Shown here piece by piece: positions 21,252 through 21,284 of a stretch of 21,284 nucleotides of DNA. The number at the start of each line of letters is the position of its first letter. Within the stretch, counting starts at the first letter, position 1. Under the pieces are notes generated by a model that made no database searches, was not told the origin of the DNA, and was given only the letters and a program-made list of their open reading frames with translations. Origin of the DNA: CAZQKE01 sp964593865 (GTDB taxonomy: Bacteria; Chloroflexota; Anaerolineae; JAAYZQ01); NCBI GenBank assembly GCA_964593865.1, contig CAZQKE010000013.1, positions 1-21,284 on the forward strand, read 5' to 3'. A program made the translations under genes and the position numbers.

Positions 21252-21284
21252 CACGAATTGAGCGCGAATACACGAATGCACGAA
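21252..21284. repeat. Short CACGAAT repeat array at the window edge
   Basis: CACGAAT occurs at 21252-21258 and 21271-21277, with a variant CGCGAAT at 21263-21269 and a cut copy CACGAA at 21279-21284, giving periods of 11, 8 and 8 bases. It lies upstream of pncB and continues past the edge, so its full length is unknown. Confidence 0.45.

Noticed and set aside
1..21284. CRISPR arrays, insertion sequences, rRNA or tRNA genes, prophage signs
   Set aside because: No spaced direct repeats, transposase motifs, cloverleaf-like segments or phage genes were seen. The window is ordinary chromosomal context apart from the hydrogenase locus.

Overview
The window is a GC-rich, gene-dense bacterial chromosome segment with mostly co-directional + strand genes, ATGA-type overlaps and near-consensus sigma-70 promoters. 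The bacterial alpha-2-macroglobulin tail, a membrane protein with a long Pro/Thr (PTPT) linker and general protein character suggest Chloroflexota (Anaerolineae-like). This is an inference from sequence character, not a phylogenetic placement.

Layout: (1) 1-157, the 3' end of an alpha-2-macroglobulin-like gene, followed by a strong terminator (257-289). (2) 342-6253, a hydrogenase operon behind a perfect TTGACA-17-TATAAT promoter and a structured leader of about 210 nt: small subunit hyaA, large subunit hyaB, cytochrome b hyaC, maturation protease hyaD, then a DUF362 protein and a GNAT acetyltransferase, all tightly spaced or overlapping. (3) 6334-6937, a coiled-coil/membrane protein with its own promoter. 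(4) 6956-10122, gltX-glnS. (5) 10148-13516, rpsO, pnp and lepB, with structured RNA leaders before rpsO and pnp. (6) 13560-15317, an AI-2E-type permease fused to a HAD phosphatase. (7) 15329-18432, a promoter, a 97-aa zinc-ribbon protein, obgE, nadD and a creatininase-family protein. (8) 18567-19640, a TPR-like/TM/PT-linker surface protein, convergent with and overlapping the stop of a minus-strand nicotinate phosphoribosyltransferase (19637-21220). NadD and PncB both belong to NAD salvage.

The main discovery is in hyaB. The large-subunit frame runs without a shift from 1697 to 3415 but carries two in-frame TGA codons (1877-1879 and 1886-1888), exactly at the two nickel-binding cysteines of the N-terminal L1 CxxC motif, giving R-I-U-G-V-U. 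A hairpin with a G in its short apical loop follows at bacterial SECIS distance (23 and 32 nt). The simplest reading is a [NiFe] hydrogenase with two selenocysteines at L1. The known [NiFeSe] enzymes carry Sec at the first position of the C-terminal L2 motif, which here is ordinary Cys-x-x-Cys. The small subunit also has Asp in place of one proximal-cluster cysteine. An enzyme with a diselenide-type L1 and a 3Cys-1Asp proximal cluster would be unusual and possibly oxygen-tolerant. No selA/B/C/D genes lie in the window, so the Sec machinery has to be looked for elsewhere in the genome.
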